The notes: generated by a model not told the origin, from the letters alone. 64,000 nucleotides of DNA from Alligator mississippiensis (GCF_030867095.1 NW_026775411.1:1-64000), one strand, 5' to 3'; counted from the first letter of the stretch, positions 10,243 through 21,960 are shown. Program-made: numbers and translations.

Positions 10243-10924
10243 TCCCCTGCCCTCCCTGCGGCTGTGCTCACATCAGAGCTGGGCTCCAGGCAGAGCTTCG
10301 AGTGTCCACAAAGGAGCTGTATCTGGATCCTGGCATGCAGCTTCTCACTCCTCCCGGGGCCCATCATGACCTAGTCTGGGACTAGGGACTGGTAATTCAG
10401 ACAGAGATGTCCTGTGCTGCCAAAGCCAATGCTGACTGTCATTCATGAAGAGTTTCTTGCCGCCCTGGCTTTGTCTCATAGACACTGCTTTCTAGCCATC
10501 ACGGTGTGGGTGCAGACAGATGTAGCATTTGAAGCATTTCCCCGTACACGTGTACACTTCAAAACCAGGGTGTTTCTGAAGTGAACAGAGGTATGACCCC
10601 TGTTGTGCCTCCCAGATGGAGAGTTTGAAGTTGCTCGGTCTCCCTGCAGTGACTTGCTCTCTGGACCAGGATGCAATTGTGGGATGCAGCGACCTCCAGC
10701 TCTGCCCGATGCAGGGACTGGTGGGAGAGGCAGAGCGGGCAGTCAGCGTGGCTCTGCCACCCTGGTCTTCTGGGGGCTGTGGCTCCACGCAACCTCCTCA
10801 GTAGCTGAGGGAGAGATCAGAGCTGGTGTCTGTGAGCGGTCTCCTATCTGCTTTGCCTCCAGTCTCTTGGAAACCCCCATTGCCAGATCCAGGACACCCT
10901 GGAACCAGGGGAGAAGAGGTATTG

Positions 10925-11062
10925 CTATATGTGTTGCAAGTGATGTGATAGCTAGATGTACCTGCCGTGTGTACATGCTATATATACATGCAAGTGATGT
11001 GCTAGCTAGATGTACCTGCTGTGTGTACATGCTACATATACATGCAAGTGATATGATAGCTC
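10925..11062. repeat. 62-bp tandem repeat
   Basis: Just over two units of 'tgcaagtgatgtgatagctagatgtacctgc' plus 'gtgtgtacatgctatatatacatgc'. Confidence 0.85.
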
Positions 11063-11269
11063 CCCTTCACACACAGCATATGCCTGGGTCCCCAGCACTG
11101 GGAATGTACAGCTGAAAAGCAGGCGCACAGAAGCAGAGGCAGCAGTGCAGGCAGATGTGAGACATCCGTTTGTGGAAGGAAGTCGGCCGTGTGCGATCGG
11201 AGCCCCCACGTGCCAGAAGTGGAACAAGAGCAGCAGAGACTTCCTGGGATGAAGCGGCTTGTTCATCCT

Positions 11270-12260
11270 AGGGAGAGGCAGGCTGAGAAGGGAGCTGACC
11301 GCTCTCTGGAAATCCTGCTGAGAGGGAGAAGAGCCACACAAGAGACAAGACAACGCCAGCCCCAGGGGAAATAGGGGTCACACATACAAATAGGCTGAAG
11401 CTCAGAAGAAGGATTGTAACCATCAGAGCAGGAGGCTCTGGAGCAGGTTCCCCGTGGGAGGGAACAACTAGTTTTAAAATACCGATTGATGGATTTGAGC
11501 ATGGGATCATATAGTGGGATTGCCTGCACTGGCAAGGATGTAGCCATGACTGAAGAGGTCCCCTCCAGTCCCATGTTTCCTTGTCCTCCCCAGTCCATGG
11601 TCTGAGAGAGCCACGGGGTCAACACACCATTTACACCCAACAGAGCCCAGTAGATATCATTGGCGTCATACAGATTTCTTCTCTGCCCAGAGTGCAGCTG
11701 CTCTCTGTTAAATAAAGAAACCCCTGGGCATTGCTGCAGGCATGGGGGTGCTGCGCTGCTCAGCTGGGTGGTCCTCATGGGGGGAGAGCACAGAGAAGGG
11801 AGGATGCTACTCGGTCTGTTTTGGGGGTGCCTGTTCCAGGATTGTGGCTGAAGTCACTCGATCTGCCACGAGAAGATTTCTGGAGGCAGTAAAGTGACTC
11901 TTATGATGAGAAAGGGCCCTGCTGGCTGCTCCAGAGACAGCCATGGAATTAAACGTGCCCCTCCACAGGCCTTAAATGTGGAGCTCTTGCCAGGTGCCCT
12001 GAGGGAAAGGGGCTGGGGCTGGAAGTCCTCTTTGTGCTGAGGACAGGGCAGCCGCCAGGTTTCTTATAATCATTCTTGCTGCAGCCTTGGGGCCTGAAGA
12101 TCTCTCTGATTCCTGGACATCACGTCATGTGGGACAGGGATGGTACCTGGGATCCTGCAGGGACCATCGTCTCTTATGTGCCACATGGTAAATGGCTTCT
12201 AAAAACCACCCCAGGCCCTTACTGAGGATTTTATTGCCAAGGGAAGACCTTTCAGGTATG
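11270..12260. repeat. Lambda V cassette 4, upstream part
   Basis: 11400-11450 matches 6880-6925. 11750-11950 matches 4238-4420. 11990-12200 matches 4470-4660. No V exon follows before the CR1 and hAT-like insertions. Confidence 0.55.
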
Positions 12261-12319
12261 GGCTGAGCCTGCAATACACTGGAGCAGACGAAATCATGTC
12301 ACAGGAGTGGAGGGATCGC

Positions 12320-12675
12320 CAGGGCCTTGCAGAGGATGTCACTGCACATATCCAGTCTCGTCCCGTCTCCGCTTGAAGCCCCCCAGGGTGGGGGAGAGCA
12401 TCACCTCCCTTGGGAGCCCTTTCCAGATTCTGGCAACCCTCACCATGAAGAAGCTCTTTCTAACGTCCAACCTAAACCTGCTCTCCATCCATTTGTGGCC
12501 GTCGTTCCTAGTTACTGGAGGGGGTGCCCTAGTGAATAACATCTCCTAGTCCCTGCTGTGCTTCCCTGATGAAATGATAGGCAGCCACAAGATCACCTCT
12601 CAGCCTGCTCTGGTGCCGGCCGATGAGATTCAGTCTCTCCGTCTCTCCTCGTAGGGCCTTGCCTCCAAGTGGGAC
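12320..12675 (-). repeat. CR1 LINE 3' fragment
   Basis: The antisense strand carries the familiar CR1 3' region: 'tcacctcccttgggagccc', 'agaagctctttctaacgtcc', 'tagtgaataacatctcc' and 'gataggcagccacaagatc'. 5' truncated. Confidence 0.8.
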
Positions 12676-12696
12676 ACTTGTGTTACAGGTTGGCTT

Positions 12697-13680
12697 AGGG
12701 CTGTGCGAGGCTTCGGACTGTGCTTCAGATCTGGAGACGCTTTGGACGCTTCGGCATCCGAAGCAGCATGTCCGGATCGAAGTGCTGGCTTCGTTAGGCT
12801 TTCCAAAGTGCTTCGGAAAAGCTTCGGAGATCTGGCCATAGGGTATCATGGGGAATCAATGAAATATCTATAATGCTGTTGTTTTTCATCTGATTTGGAT
12901 GTAATGTGCAGGGACAGTAGCCTCTGCTAGGAGCATAAAGCCTGCTACGTTTCAAGGAGGTATGTGCAGGGGTTTGGGGGGGAACTGCACCCCAAATTCA
13001 TGAAAGCAAACTCCTGTCACGTGTATGTGTTGCACCACAGGGCAGTGAAAAGTGCAGGGGTGGTGGCCCCTGGGGAGGCCACAAAGCCTGCCAAGTTTCA
13101 AGAAGATCGGTGCAGGGGTTTGGGGGAACTGCCCCTCGAGCTGCAGACAAGCCAAACTCATGCCGTGGTGACACTGTGTGTGAAGGCGCAGCAGGGCGAT
13201 AGCTGCAGGCCTGCGAGCCCCTGCTGCGGCCACATCTGCCAGCTGTGGAGGAGGTGGGGGCAGGGGCTTCTGGCTTCTGGGGCCCTAGTTAACCCCTCGC
13301 TGCGGACAGGCAAATCTCATGCAGAGGGTGCTTGTGGGACTGACTGTTTCAGTCTAGGGGCAGTTGATTGTATTGATTACTCCCTCTCCTTAGTCTGCGG
13401 GTTTGTAGGTGTTAATGGTTGCTAACTGACTAATTATCTAGTAGCTAATAGTAGCTAGGTCCTGTGTATTGAGCTGGTCCCTGAGTGAATCATGATTGAT
13501 TGATAACTGGTAAGGCAGTAGGTTAGCAGCCAAGACTGCAGTGGTCCCCCCACCCCGTGCCACAAGACAGACACGATTGCACAAGCACCCATGTCACGAG
13601 TTGTGCCTGAGACACGGGAGGACACTCTCTTATCAAGACTTGCTCCAAATAGTGGAACTGAACAGTTCATCTATTGATTT
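12697..13680 (+). mobile_element. hAT-like element carrying three 145-bp tandem units
   Basis: It opens 'gggctgtgcgaggcttcgg' and continues 'ctggccatagggtatcatgg', followed by about three 145-bp units ('cctgccaagtttcaagaagatcggtgcagggg') at about 12900-13330. The far side (13440-13670) is the reverse complement of the segment found in direct orientation at 60580-60710. No transposase frame is seen. Related copy at 60070-60740. Confidence 0.6.
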
Positions 13681-13751
13681 GTATTTATCTTATTAAAACA
13701 AGGAATGATCACACAAAATAAGGAGAAGATCACAATCCTGAGAAAATGATC

Positions 13752-13757
13752 TTTATT
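13752..13757 (-). terminator. Poly(A) signal (AATAAA) for a possible minus-strand unit
   Basis: TTTATT on the plus strand reads AATAAA on minus, about 550 bp downstream of the minus-strand TATA box at 14307-14314. No convincing protein lies between. Confidence 0.35.
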
Positions 13758-13832
13758 TAATGAGACTAAAAGGCTCTGGGGACATCGGTCAGAAAGGACC
13801 AGGAGCTGCTGGCAGGATCAGACAGGGAACAC

Positions 13833-13840
13833 ATTTGCAA
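13833..13840 (+). promoter_or_regulatory. Possible octamer of a fourth lambda V promoter remnant
   Basis: ATTTGCAA followed by 'gaaggagctgatct' matches 22 of about 25 bases of the cassette 3 promoter core. No leader follows at the usual 100 bp. Confidence 0.35.
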
Positions 13841-14306
13841 GAAGGAGCTGATCTTCTCTTTGGAGGTCTAGGAGACTCTGAGTTTCCACCAAAGACCACT
13901 TTGCCTCCGGAAACAGCCCAGGTGTGCTGCCTTGGTCTTGGGCCATTCTCCTTCTGGCTGCTTGGTAGCAGGAAGAGGGTTTCCGCCCAAGCAGGAGCTC
14001 AGTTGTGTCCACAGGCCCCCTCATCTATGTCCCAAACACGGTGGTCCGGCCTCTCTTCCACCACCTCCTCCCCTAGGAGTGCCTGCCTTGGCCTCTTCTC
14101 CAGCCAGATCCTTCTTCACCATTTCTTCTCTCCAAGCCTGTGCTCTCCCTCCGCAGCCTGTGGCGGCCCCTCTCTGCACTGGTCCTTCTGCCTCGTTTCC
14201 CCCGAGCCCTTCGCATGTGGTTTCTCTCGTGACAACACTACTGTCGAGGAGCTTCTCGCTGTGATGGGAAGTGCTTGGCTTCAGAGAGGGGCTCAGCGCT
14301 TGGGCC

Positions 14307-14390
14307 CTTTTATAAGGTTAGCTGCTGGCCAGCCCGGTCCCATGTCATCACTCACCGGGGGCCAACCAGACTCAGCTTGTCCATATATGG
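14307..14390 (-). promoter_or_regulatory. CArG box plus TATA box, promoter-like, facing left
   Basis: Read on minus: CCATATATGG (14381-14390) is a perfect SRF-type CArG box, and TATAAAAG (14307-14314) follows about 67 bp downstream. The surrounding 'ctgatggccatatatggac' also occurs near 16030 on the opposite strand. Confidence 0.45.
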
Positions 14391-14759
14391 CCATCAGATG
14401 GGTCCCCATCCAGTCCAAGCGCCCATATAGGGAAACACACGGCTATTATGACTGTGGGCATTGCCCTTACATGGGCACGGGACTTCTGAGTGGTTTTTAA
14501 GGCCATGTTTGGCCATGTATGTTTGTTTTCTTATACAGCCAAAGATGGCCAAAAGCCATGTGGATGCCTGGGACTAGGACATGGGAGCAGTGGAGACAGT
14601 GGTCTGGTGCTCTGGAGAAGTATCAGATCCCCTCCTTTCACTGGAGGAGCACTGCATTCAGCCTCCTGATTTGGAGAAGGGGGGAGTCAGTGGATCCCCT
14701 GAGATGTCCTCTTCTGTTCAGTCATCGCTCCTCTCCGTTCTGATCTCAGCAAATCCAGA

Positions 14760-15110
14760 CGCTTTCTGTGGCCATGGTCAGTGCTGACTTCTCACGTGCA
14801 AGAAGCCTGCTGCCACTTGAATGATCCCCGTCACAAAAGAACCGAAATGACGTTCCCTGTTGTCACCAAGTGTGGTTCACCTACGCACTCATCTCTGGCT
14901 TGCAGCTGAGCTCTCCCTTTACCCCTATCTCACGCCGAGGTCTGTCCTTACCGGAAGCACAGGACATCCCCCTCCCACAACGTGGCAGCCGCCAACCCCA
15001 CCTTAGCAAATCCACACTACTACCCTCTGCTTGTCCCTGTCCCCCTAGACATGCCATGTTGTGCTCTTCCCGGGCTCAGCCTGATCCCCAAATCTGACTT
15101 GAGAAGTTGG
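14760..15110. repeat. Duplicated block, copy 1 (also at 19040-19400)
   Basis: Phrases recur in order: 'gcaaatccaga', 'gcctgctgccacttga', 'gaaatgacgttccctgttgtc', 'gacatgccatgttgtgctcttcc', 'tccccaaat'. About 70% alike by eye. No gene. Confidence 0.5.
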
Positions 15111-15480
15111 CCAAGTGTCTCTTGGAAGAACAAACGCTAAGAGGGGTTGTGAGGGGAAACCCTCGAGGGAGGTCACTGCAGAGGGCTGCGTGAGGTTGCG
15201 TTACTGAGCTGGGATGCTTTGTGACGTACATAAGTGAGCTCCTCTGTGGTACTCAGCTGGCCCGAAGACCCAAGTGTCTATGAAGTCACTGGCCCTGTGT
15301 CTTGACTTCGGGGTCTGATGTCAGAGCCTAGCCCAGGCCTTTGTGAGGAAACCGCCAGGGTGATCTCATAACAGACGAACTTGTGAGGTGTCTCACTAAG
15401 GACTGACGGACGGACTGATTTCCTCCGGACTCTCGTAACTACATGCAAGTATAAGTCTCAGTAAAACAGCTCACGTACCA
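15083..15480. repeat. Shared dispersed repeat, copy 2, and adjoining unassigned DNA
   Basis: 15083-15165 matches 2929-3015. The tail to 15480 ends 'agtctcagtaaaacag' and looks LTR-like in style, but I cannot define ends or family. Confidence 0.4.
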
Positions 15481-15990
15481 CTGACATACAGGGGCAGCCA
15501 GAGGAGGGAGGCAGTGACGGCTCAATGCTAGCTCTCCCCTTGACTTGAGAGAGACCAAAGAGTTGGAGCTTCGTGCTCAGTCCCAAGTCGGTTTGTGCCC
15601 AGAGAGGAGGGGGTTTAGGGAAAGAAGAGCTCGTGGGCCCAGGCACGATCCCGGAGGGAAGGGATGTCCCCACAAGCTGAGGGGGAGGATGAAATGAAAA
15701 CGGCCAAGTGGGATTTTAGCGTGGCTCTCCTGGGAGTGGGTGTTTCCTTTCAAGCCCCAGCTCCTGGAGGCCTGTGATTGTGGCAGAACTGCGCTGCCAA
15801 TGAGGAGTGGGGGCTGTGCCCCACGTGTCTGGAGCACAGCAGGAAACCCCAAAGAGGGGAAAGCCAAAGACAAGGACATTTATGATTGCAAGTGTTGGTT
15901 GCAACCAGAGTCCTGATTTTGCAAGGGTGAAAGACGGGTGTGGGATGCACCTGGGCTTTCCCCATTTTCTCACCGGGATTAACTGGGGAG
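15480..15990. other. No feature recognised
   Basis: Mixed-composition DNA. Frames on minus are short and lack family motifs. Confidence 0.4.
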
Positions 15991-16034
15991 GAGCTGTCCA
16001 AATGTGAACAATCCATGGTCACCACACCTGATGG

Positions 16035-16135
16035 CCATATATGGACGTTTGGATGGTTATAGGACAGGTTGATGGCCATATATGGATAGAGCCTATGTGA
16101 TTGGTCAGCTGCAGTCAGCAGCTCCTCTATAAATA
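16035..16135 (+). promoter_or_regulatory. Double CArG, CCAAT and TATA promoter-like block, facing right
   Basis: Two perfect CCATATATGG boxes (16035-16044 and 16076-16085), an inverted CCAAT (ATTGG 16100-16104) and TATAAATA (16128-16135) in canonical order. This resembles SRF-responsive promoters. An ATG at 16187 opens an 89-codon frame, and AATAAA lies at 16858. Confidence 0.55.
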
Positions 16136-16186
16136 GGGCCAGCTGAAGCTCTGGCTAGTGCCCCGAGTGGGAAGCTGCTCCCAGAC

Positions 16187-16456
16187 ATGGGGTGCTCCCA
16201 CTGCTGGGGCTTGGTGGCCGTCAGGAGCTTGTCCGCTCATGGCAAGAGGCTGTTGGAGGCAAAACAGAAGTGGAAGCTGTTGCAAATGGTGGCAGGCAGA
16301 ATGCATCGTGGGAGGCCATCACTGCGGCTGTCCCAGAAGGCTTCTTCCATCTTGACTCTGCAGCAACCGAACAGAGGTGTTGGCAGCATAGGGGAGGAGG
16401 ACAAGTCCGGGGATCCCGTGTCGTCTCCTCCTCTTCCTCCTCCAGGAGATCAGTGA
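16187..16456 (+). CDS. Small hypothetical frame below a TATA/CArG block
   Basis: An 89-codon frame starts MGCSHCWGLVAV, about 50 bp after a TATA box, and includes a basic stretch (KRLLEAKQKWKLL). No family recognised. The downstream half runs into a degenerate tandem repeat, so the frame may be chance. Only its placement between promoter-like and poly(A)-like signals argues for it. Confidence 0.2.
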   Translation: MGCSHCWGLVAVRSLSAHGKRLLEAKQKWKLLQMVAGRMHRGRPSLRLSQKASSILTLQQPNRGVGSIGEEDKSGDPVSSPPLPPPGDQ

Positions 16457-16489
16457 CTCCACGGCACCGCTGCTTGTCCTCAGGAGCAG

Positions 16490-16740
16490 GGAGATCCAGT
16501 GTCTGCACAGCGCTGCTGCTCCTTCCCTGAAACGGGGGGATCCAGTGTGTCTCCAGCACTGCTGCGGCTTTCTCTGAAATGAGGCGATCCTGTGTTTGTG
16601 GTGAGACACCAGGACATTCGCTGTCACTGCTGCGTCTCTGAAGTGGGGCAATGCAGTATTCCCACAGCACTGCTGCTTGTGGCAAGAAACCAGGACATTC
16701 GCCGTCTCCTGCTCGTCCTCCAGGAATGGCTCGTGTAGCC
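16490..16740. repeat. Degenerate tandem repeat, roughly 50-bp units
   Basis: About five units containing 'cagcactgctgc' and 'gggg(c/g)gatccagtgt', later with 'agaccaggacattcgc'. A 196-codon minus-strand frame through it is best explained by the repeat. Confidence 0.6.
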
Positions 16741-16857
16741 ACGTTGCTGGCCAGTGCATTGACTTCTCCTGCTGCTGCGGGTCTGCCCTCCGCCTCCATG
16801 CCCTGGGCCATCCTCCATAATGCTGTAGTTCTGTAATTAAGAGAATTAAGTTTAATT

Positions 16858-16863
16858 AATAAA
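16858..16863 (+). terminator. Poly(A) signal AATAAA
   Basis: In an AT-rich run about 730 bp after the TATA box at 16128; could end a short plus-strand transcript. Confidence 0.35.
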
Positions 16864-17526
16864 TAATAAATATTTATTTAAGTGCATATCCAGATGTGTC
16901 TTTGACTCGTCGTGTTGGTCTCCACTTGGGCTCATGGGTGGTGCTTGAACATGCTGTGATTTCACACTTCCCCGGCACTTTGAGTTTGGACCTGATGGAG
17001 TACAGTTTTTTCTGTCCATAAAAAGGAGTGAGGCACATCAGTCCCTTTTAGGACCCACATGCTGTGCCCTAGGCTCAGGCCCTGTTTCTCTAGAAGAACC
17101 CTAATTCTCTTATTCCAGGACCAGAGCCAGATCCTTCAGTAAAAATTATCCCATTGCCCATTGGATTAAAGGATTGCAGGCCTTGTGTGGCTAAGGTCCA
17201 AGAAGCTGCTGCCCGCACAGTGCTGTGTGAGGTTGCTTGTTAGAAAGCTTTAGTGTGCTGTAACAACCCCACGGGGACAGAGCTTTGCCATGATCACACC
17301 TAAGCTCTTCTCCCTTGTGCTGCAGATGTGATGACACTGCTGTCTGTGAGGTTTCTGGTTCAGCCCCTGGAGTTAGCTGGTGCAATGTCCAAGTCCAGGC
17401 TTTGTGACCCGCCTGCCTGGGCTGATCTCATCCTAGCAGATGAGTCTGAGAGGCAATTGAGTGCAGAAAGGAAACTTTCTGGTTCTCAGCTAACAGGCAA
17501 GGTGATGCTGTTGCTCTTCACAGCGA

Positions 17527-18337
17527 TGTCTCTAGTGGGTTATGGAATAGAGAAAATCTCACACAATTTACTGATTCGTTTTGATGCACTGGCTGGGGGA
17601 GTAGTTAGCTGATTGCACGATTTCACAGTGATTACACACTTAATTTATACAACACAATTTTATTTTTAATTTCTTTGCTATGCATATAACTTAGCTTTAA
17701 GAAACACCACAAACATTAAGAACACAATAATTACATATATCAGAAACAATGCTCCGAATGCACTTCCTTCCCAAACAATGCTATAAGAATTAGTATTACA
17801 AAAACAACTACAATTACAACTAAAAGTTAAATTTGAATCAATACTATTATTTTTCATAATATACTTACAGTCCTAGAATTCCGAGAAGCCAAATACCAAA
17901 ATATGGTTTCATTCCTCAGTAGTACGATTCAATGGGCTCGCCTCAGCAATACAGTTCAATGGGCTGGCCTCAGCAGTGATAGGACTAAGTCCCCTTCCTT
18001 CAGTCCCTTTCAGGTGCTCCGCGGCTTCAGCGTGAACTAAGAGATTCGTGTTCACGGAGAGGGTGGTTCAGGTGATCAGTCTGATCCGGCCTACACCTGC
18101 GATTCTTCCTTCGTTGTTCTGCAAGTATAGTCACCTCCAACTTGGGACAGTAAGTTACCGTTTTTATTGAGCGAGCTGCCGTCTTGGGCCACTCCTACTC
18201 AAACCTGTCATTACCCCCAAATTTGGGCTCGGATCTTTCTCAACAGATTCTTTTGCTTAGTAATTAGTTTCTTTTGTTGATCATTTTAATTACTTTGGGG
18301 AACTTCCATACCACTGCAAGTGACCTTTTCTTACTGC
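17527..18337 (-). mobile_element. Retroviral LTR without internal region, reverse orientation (same family as the 45.8-54.2 kb element)
   Basis: The reverse complement aligns along its length to 53351-54177, sharing the 'ccataacccactagagaca' end, the small LTR frame, and the AATAAA region. The outer roughly 230 bp of U3 is missing, and a hairpin element abuts that end. No gag, pol or env flanks it. A fossil. It is more diverged from the two LTRs at 46-54 kb than they are from each other. Confidence 0.9.
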
Positions 18338-18705
18338 GATGCTGGGGCGCACGAAGCGTCCCACAGGAGCATGGGGGCGCCCCCCAGCACACTCGGCAGC
18401 AGACCCAGAAGTGGACCAGAAGCACTTCCGGTCCACTTCTGGGTCCGCTGGGTAGTGCACCGGGGCCCTCCTGCACCCCCCCAGCTTGGTGACCGGTGCC
18501 TCCTGGGTCTGGGGTGACACCCAGGGTCCCCCCTGAGGCCGACTGCAGAGCCTGGGGGATGGGGGGCCCTGATGCGCTCCCCGGCAGACCCAGAAGTAGA
18601 CTGAAAGTACTTCTGGTCCACTTCCGGGTTCACCACCGAGCATGTGGGGGGCAGGGGGGGGGTACGCACTCCTGTGGGACGCTCCATCACAGCGATCATG
18701 AGCCG
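18338..18705. mobile_element. Hairpin-rich inverted-repeat element (MITE-like)
   Basis: The ends are inverted copies: 'actgcgatg...gcgtcccacaggag' on the left and 'ctcctgtgggacgctccatcacagcg' on the right. Inside are two internal hairpins, at about 18400-18450 and 18590-18640, built on 'cagacccagaagtggacc' and its complement. No coding capacity. It replaces or abuts the truncated U3 end of the reversed LTR. Confidence 0.7.
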
Positions 18706-18734
18706 TGCTGGTACCTCGAGGTATGTATAAAAAT

Positions 18735-18917
18735 GTTTAAAGCTGTGTCTATAGCCGAATCACTGATTCCCTGAATCAGCATTGAATCTTCAGATTCGGA
18801 TTCGCCCAAACCAAATCAGGGACAGTGATCTGAATCAATTAATCAAATCCCTGTCCCCAACTTGGGCCAAATCCAAATCCGAATCATGTTCAGAGGCCTG
18901 TTTTGCACACCCCTACT
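18735..18917 (+). mobile_element. hAT-like nonautonomous fragment
   Basis: 'gattcggattcgcccaaacc', 'tgggccaaatccaaatccga' and a final 'gcacacccctac' resemble the copies at 4070 and 35270. Confidence 0.5.
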
Positions 18918-19039
18918 AAGAAGGCCCCTGAAGGCCCCGTGGGCTGTCCTAGCGTGGAGAAGAGGGAAGAGACGCTGGATCTCCGGAGCCGGCCTTTTCA
19001 AGGCAGGTGTCAACTCCCCGTTCAGTTACTTGTGCAAAT

Positions 19040-19400
19040 CCAGAGCCCTTGTGTGACAAGCTGCAGTGATGACCTCCCCTGTGCAAAGAGGCTGCTGCCA
19101 TTTGGACAATGGTTCCTTTCAATCAGGACTTGAAATGTCATTTCTTGGTGTCGCTGACTCTTTTACCTAAGCTTCTGTTTCTTGGCTGCATTTGGGCAGG
19201 TTGCTCTTCCTTCATTACCAATCCAGTAAGATTGGTCCTTACTGGAAACACCGAACTTCCCCCTGCACACAACGGATCATCTGACCCCTCCAGAGCAAAA
19301 TACAGTATTAACTAACCTCTTGCTTATCGCTGGGTTTCCTTAGAGATGCCATGCTGTGCCGTTTCCGGTGCATCCTGGTCCCCAAATGACATCTCTCACG
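19040..19400. repeat. Duplicated block, copy 2 (see 14760-15110)
   Basis: Same ordered phrases as copy 1 in the same orientation, 4.3 kb away. This suggests part of the cassette array extends this far. Confidence 0.5.
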
Positions 19401-19727
19401 TAAGCATCCCCTCCGTGCATGCTTCCATAGCACTCTGACAGCCTGGACTGGTAGCGGGCCTTGAACCCCACTGAAATCACCAGATGAGTGTCCTGATATG
19501 ATTTGAGGACTTGGGCATCCTGAATGTCCCTTGTGTATCTAGGCCATGTGGCGAAAGCCAGCCCTGGGCCTGGCACAAGTCCTGGCTGACTCGTTATGGC
19601 TCCCCACGCAGAGCACTGTTTCCCAGAACTGCTTGCACCTGGATTTCTATTTTAAACCCAGCCACAGTGAATGTGTAATCCCTCTCCCAACAATGGGCCT
19701 GCCCTCCCCAGAGTGCCCACACAAGGT

Positions 19728-19792
19728 AATAGGGGGCGTGTGGGTGTGTAAGTAAGATTAGGGAGCGTGTGGGTGTGTAAGTAAGATTAGAC
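19728..19792. repeat. Two-unit 32-bp tandem repeat
   Basis: 'gcgtgtgggtgtgtaagtaagatta' occurs twice in a row. Confidence 0.85.
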
Positions 19793-20489
19793 ACACATGC
19801 ACCTAATAAATAAATAATATTTATGTGCAATATGTTGACACACAATGAAATAGCCCCGCTTGTTAAAATGTACTGCGCAACCATTTTACTAGCTGACCCC
19901 CACAGCACCACTGTAAGAAAGGCATGCAGGTGTACAGCCTGAAGACCAGGCTGAGGGGTGAGCTCCACTTACGAGGCCATGACAGATCACTTCTGTATTT
20001 AGCCAGTACAGCCTAATTCAGGGCAGTGTGTGTGTGGGTGTGTGCTGCATCAGGAGATGCTGCACTAACAGGTAGTAGAGCAAGTCCCAGGGGTACAGAA
20101 GTAAGTGTTGTAATGTTTGGGCTTACTATATACTTTCAGTGCCTGAATAAAATATCTTCTAACGGGCTTAATATATACTTTCAGTGCCTGAGTCTCTTTT
20201 AATGTCCTGCAATATTCCCTTTGCTCTGTGGGCAAGTATGGTGGCAGCTGTAGCAACAGCTCAACGACTGCCTCTTCCTTCCAACCATCTTTAGGACAGA
20301 CTGCTGCAGGAAGGTCTATTCACAGTATATTTCTAGGCCCCAGCTTTAGTGAATCTCCCCAGAAACGCTCCCCTAGTATCTCCAGAGCACCACTCCTTCA
20401 ATGGACTCTACATGAAAGGAGCACGTGTCTGTTTAGTGACACATCTTAACCACTGGAGAGTGAAATGATGTTGTCAAGATGGGAATGTA

Positions 20490-20575
20490 TGGCTGACGGG
20501 CACGGCGAGTCACTGCCACGGCTGTGAGCTACGTCTCGTACTTACCTGGTCTCAGCAGCTGCTCTTCAGCCCCAG
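20490..20575 (-). repeat. Short inverted repeat containing a splice-donor motif, copy 1
   Basis: Its reverse complement ('gctgctgagaccag' then 'gtaagtacgagacgtag') recurs at 24415-24500 with about five mismatches in 85 bp. Confidence 0.7.
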
Positions 20576-21960
20576 GTTGAATGGTTTATGATGAAGGCTT
20601 TAACAAATTATATGCCGTAATACAGTACACATAGAGATACTGCTTTGCAACCAGTGGAGACTAAGCTATGTGCACTTATTTCCCAATGTTTGGAAGGACC
20701 ACTGTCAACCTTCAGTATTTTCAGTTCACCTTTCCCTTTCCTCATTCTGCATTGGGGCTGGCAGAGCTTCCCGCAGTCTGATCCACTCTCTGGTGGGCTT
20801 GAGAGACAGGCAGGCAGGGCTGGGGCATCCGCAGGGGCTGCGCAGGCAAGAGATGAAGTATGGCACAGGCATGTACTGCAATGAATGGCACCCAGCAGGA
20901 GACGGACCCCGGGGTGCCACCTCAGCAGCCCCTGCTGTCATGTGCTGCCAATGCCCACCCTGTCCTGCAGGCTGGATCCCAGCGCGGAGCGGGCTGGAGG
21001 CTGCCAACCCCTGTCCTGAACACCAAGACCCCAGGGGCAGGTTTCACGATGCACACGTAGTCGGTCCCCCAGGCCCTGCACAGCAGGAGACGAGCTCCGC
21101 AAGGATGTCTGCTGTTGTGCGTGGATGTCGGACAGTAATTCGTGCCCCTTTGAAGGCTTGATGCCAGAGCTCACCCGCAGTGGGAATTGGCCTGAGGCAG
21201 GCCGGCAAGACGAGGCTCTCAGTGAGACAGGAAGATCGCTGTGTGGGCTGTGCTAAATACACTGGAGTGCCCAGAGAAAACTGCCTGATCATTTCTTGGC
21301 CATGATGTAAGTGCCTGCCTTACACACTCACACACACAGCACACACAATAACCTCTGGAGCACGACTGAGCTCCCTGCTGTGTGTCAAGGCAGAGCTTTC
21401 CCACCATGGTCTGCTCCACGTGCTGGACAATGGGAGGCCCCTGGGTCGGCAACTCACATTTTACAACTCAGGCTACGCGGTGCACCTGCCTTTGCACGTA
21501 AAACACTTCACGTGGAGAAGGGGACCGAGGTGGGATAACGTGTGATGAAGACCAAGCTGTTAGATGGGTGAGGAGGAATCTGAGTTAAGCATAAAATGAT
21601 AGCTTTTTGTCATGTCTCAGCTCTTGCAGCAGTCGTGCCTTCCTAAAAACAGAACTTTTAATGATGCTTGAGAAATGTCTGCTCCCTCTTCCCACTACAG
21701 GGAAGTGAAGGACACGGCACTGTTTAATGCCAGAAAAGGAAAGAGCTAACCCTGTATAATGTCACACATAACAGCACTTATTCTGTGCACATTTGATTAG
21801 GGAAATCCTGCAGTCGTCTCCACCTCTCCCTGCAGAACGGCACCAATTCTTCCTACAATTCTCCCCCGGTCGTCTACTAGCTGAGTGGGAACAGGGACAT
21901 CTCCAGTGGTGGTGAAGTGCCAGGATCCAGGACAGGGACATTTCTACCCGGGAGAAGTGG
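20576..21960. other. No gene recognised
   Basis: Frames up to 163 codons occur near 20670-21160 but lack family motifs, splice evidence or sensible composition. Confidence 0.4.

Noticed and set aside
16221-16811. 196-codon minus-strand frame
   Set aside because: It follows a degenerate tandem repeat and runs against the promoter-like signals.
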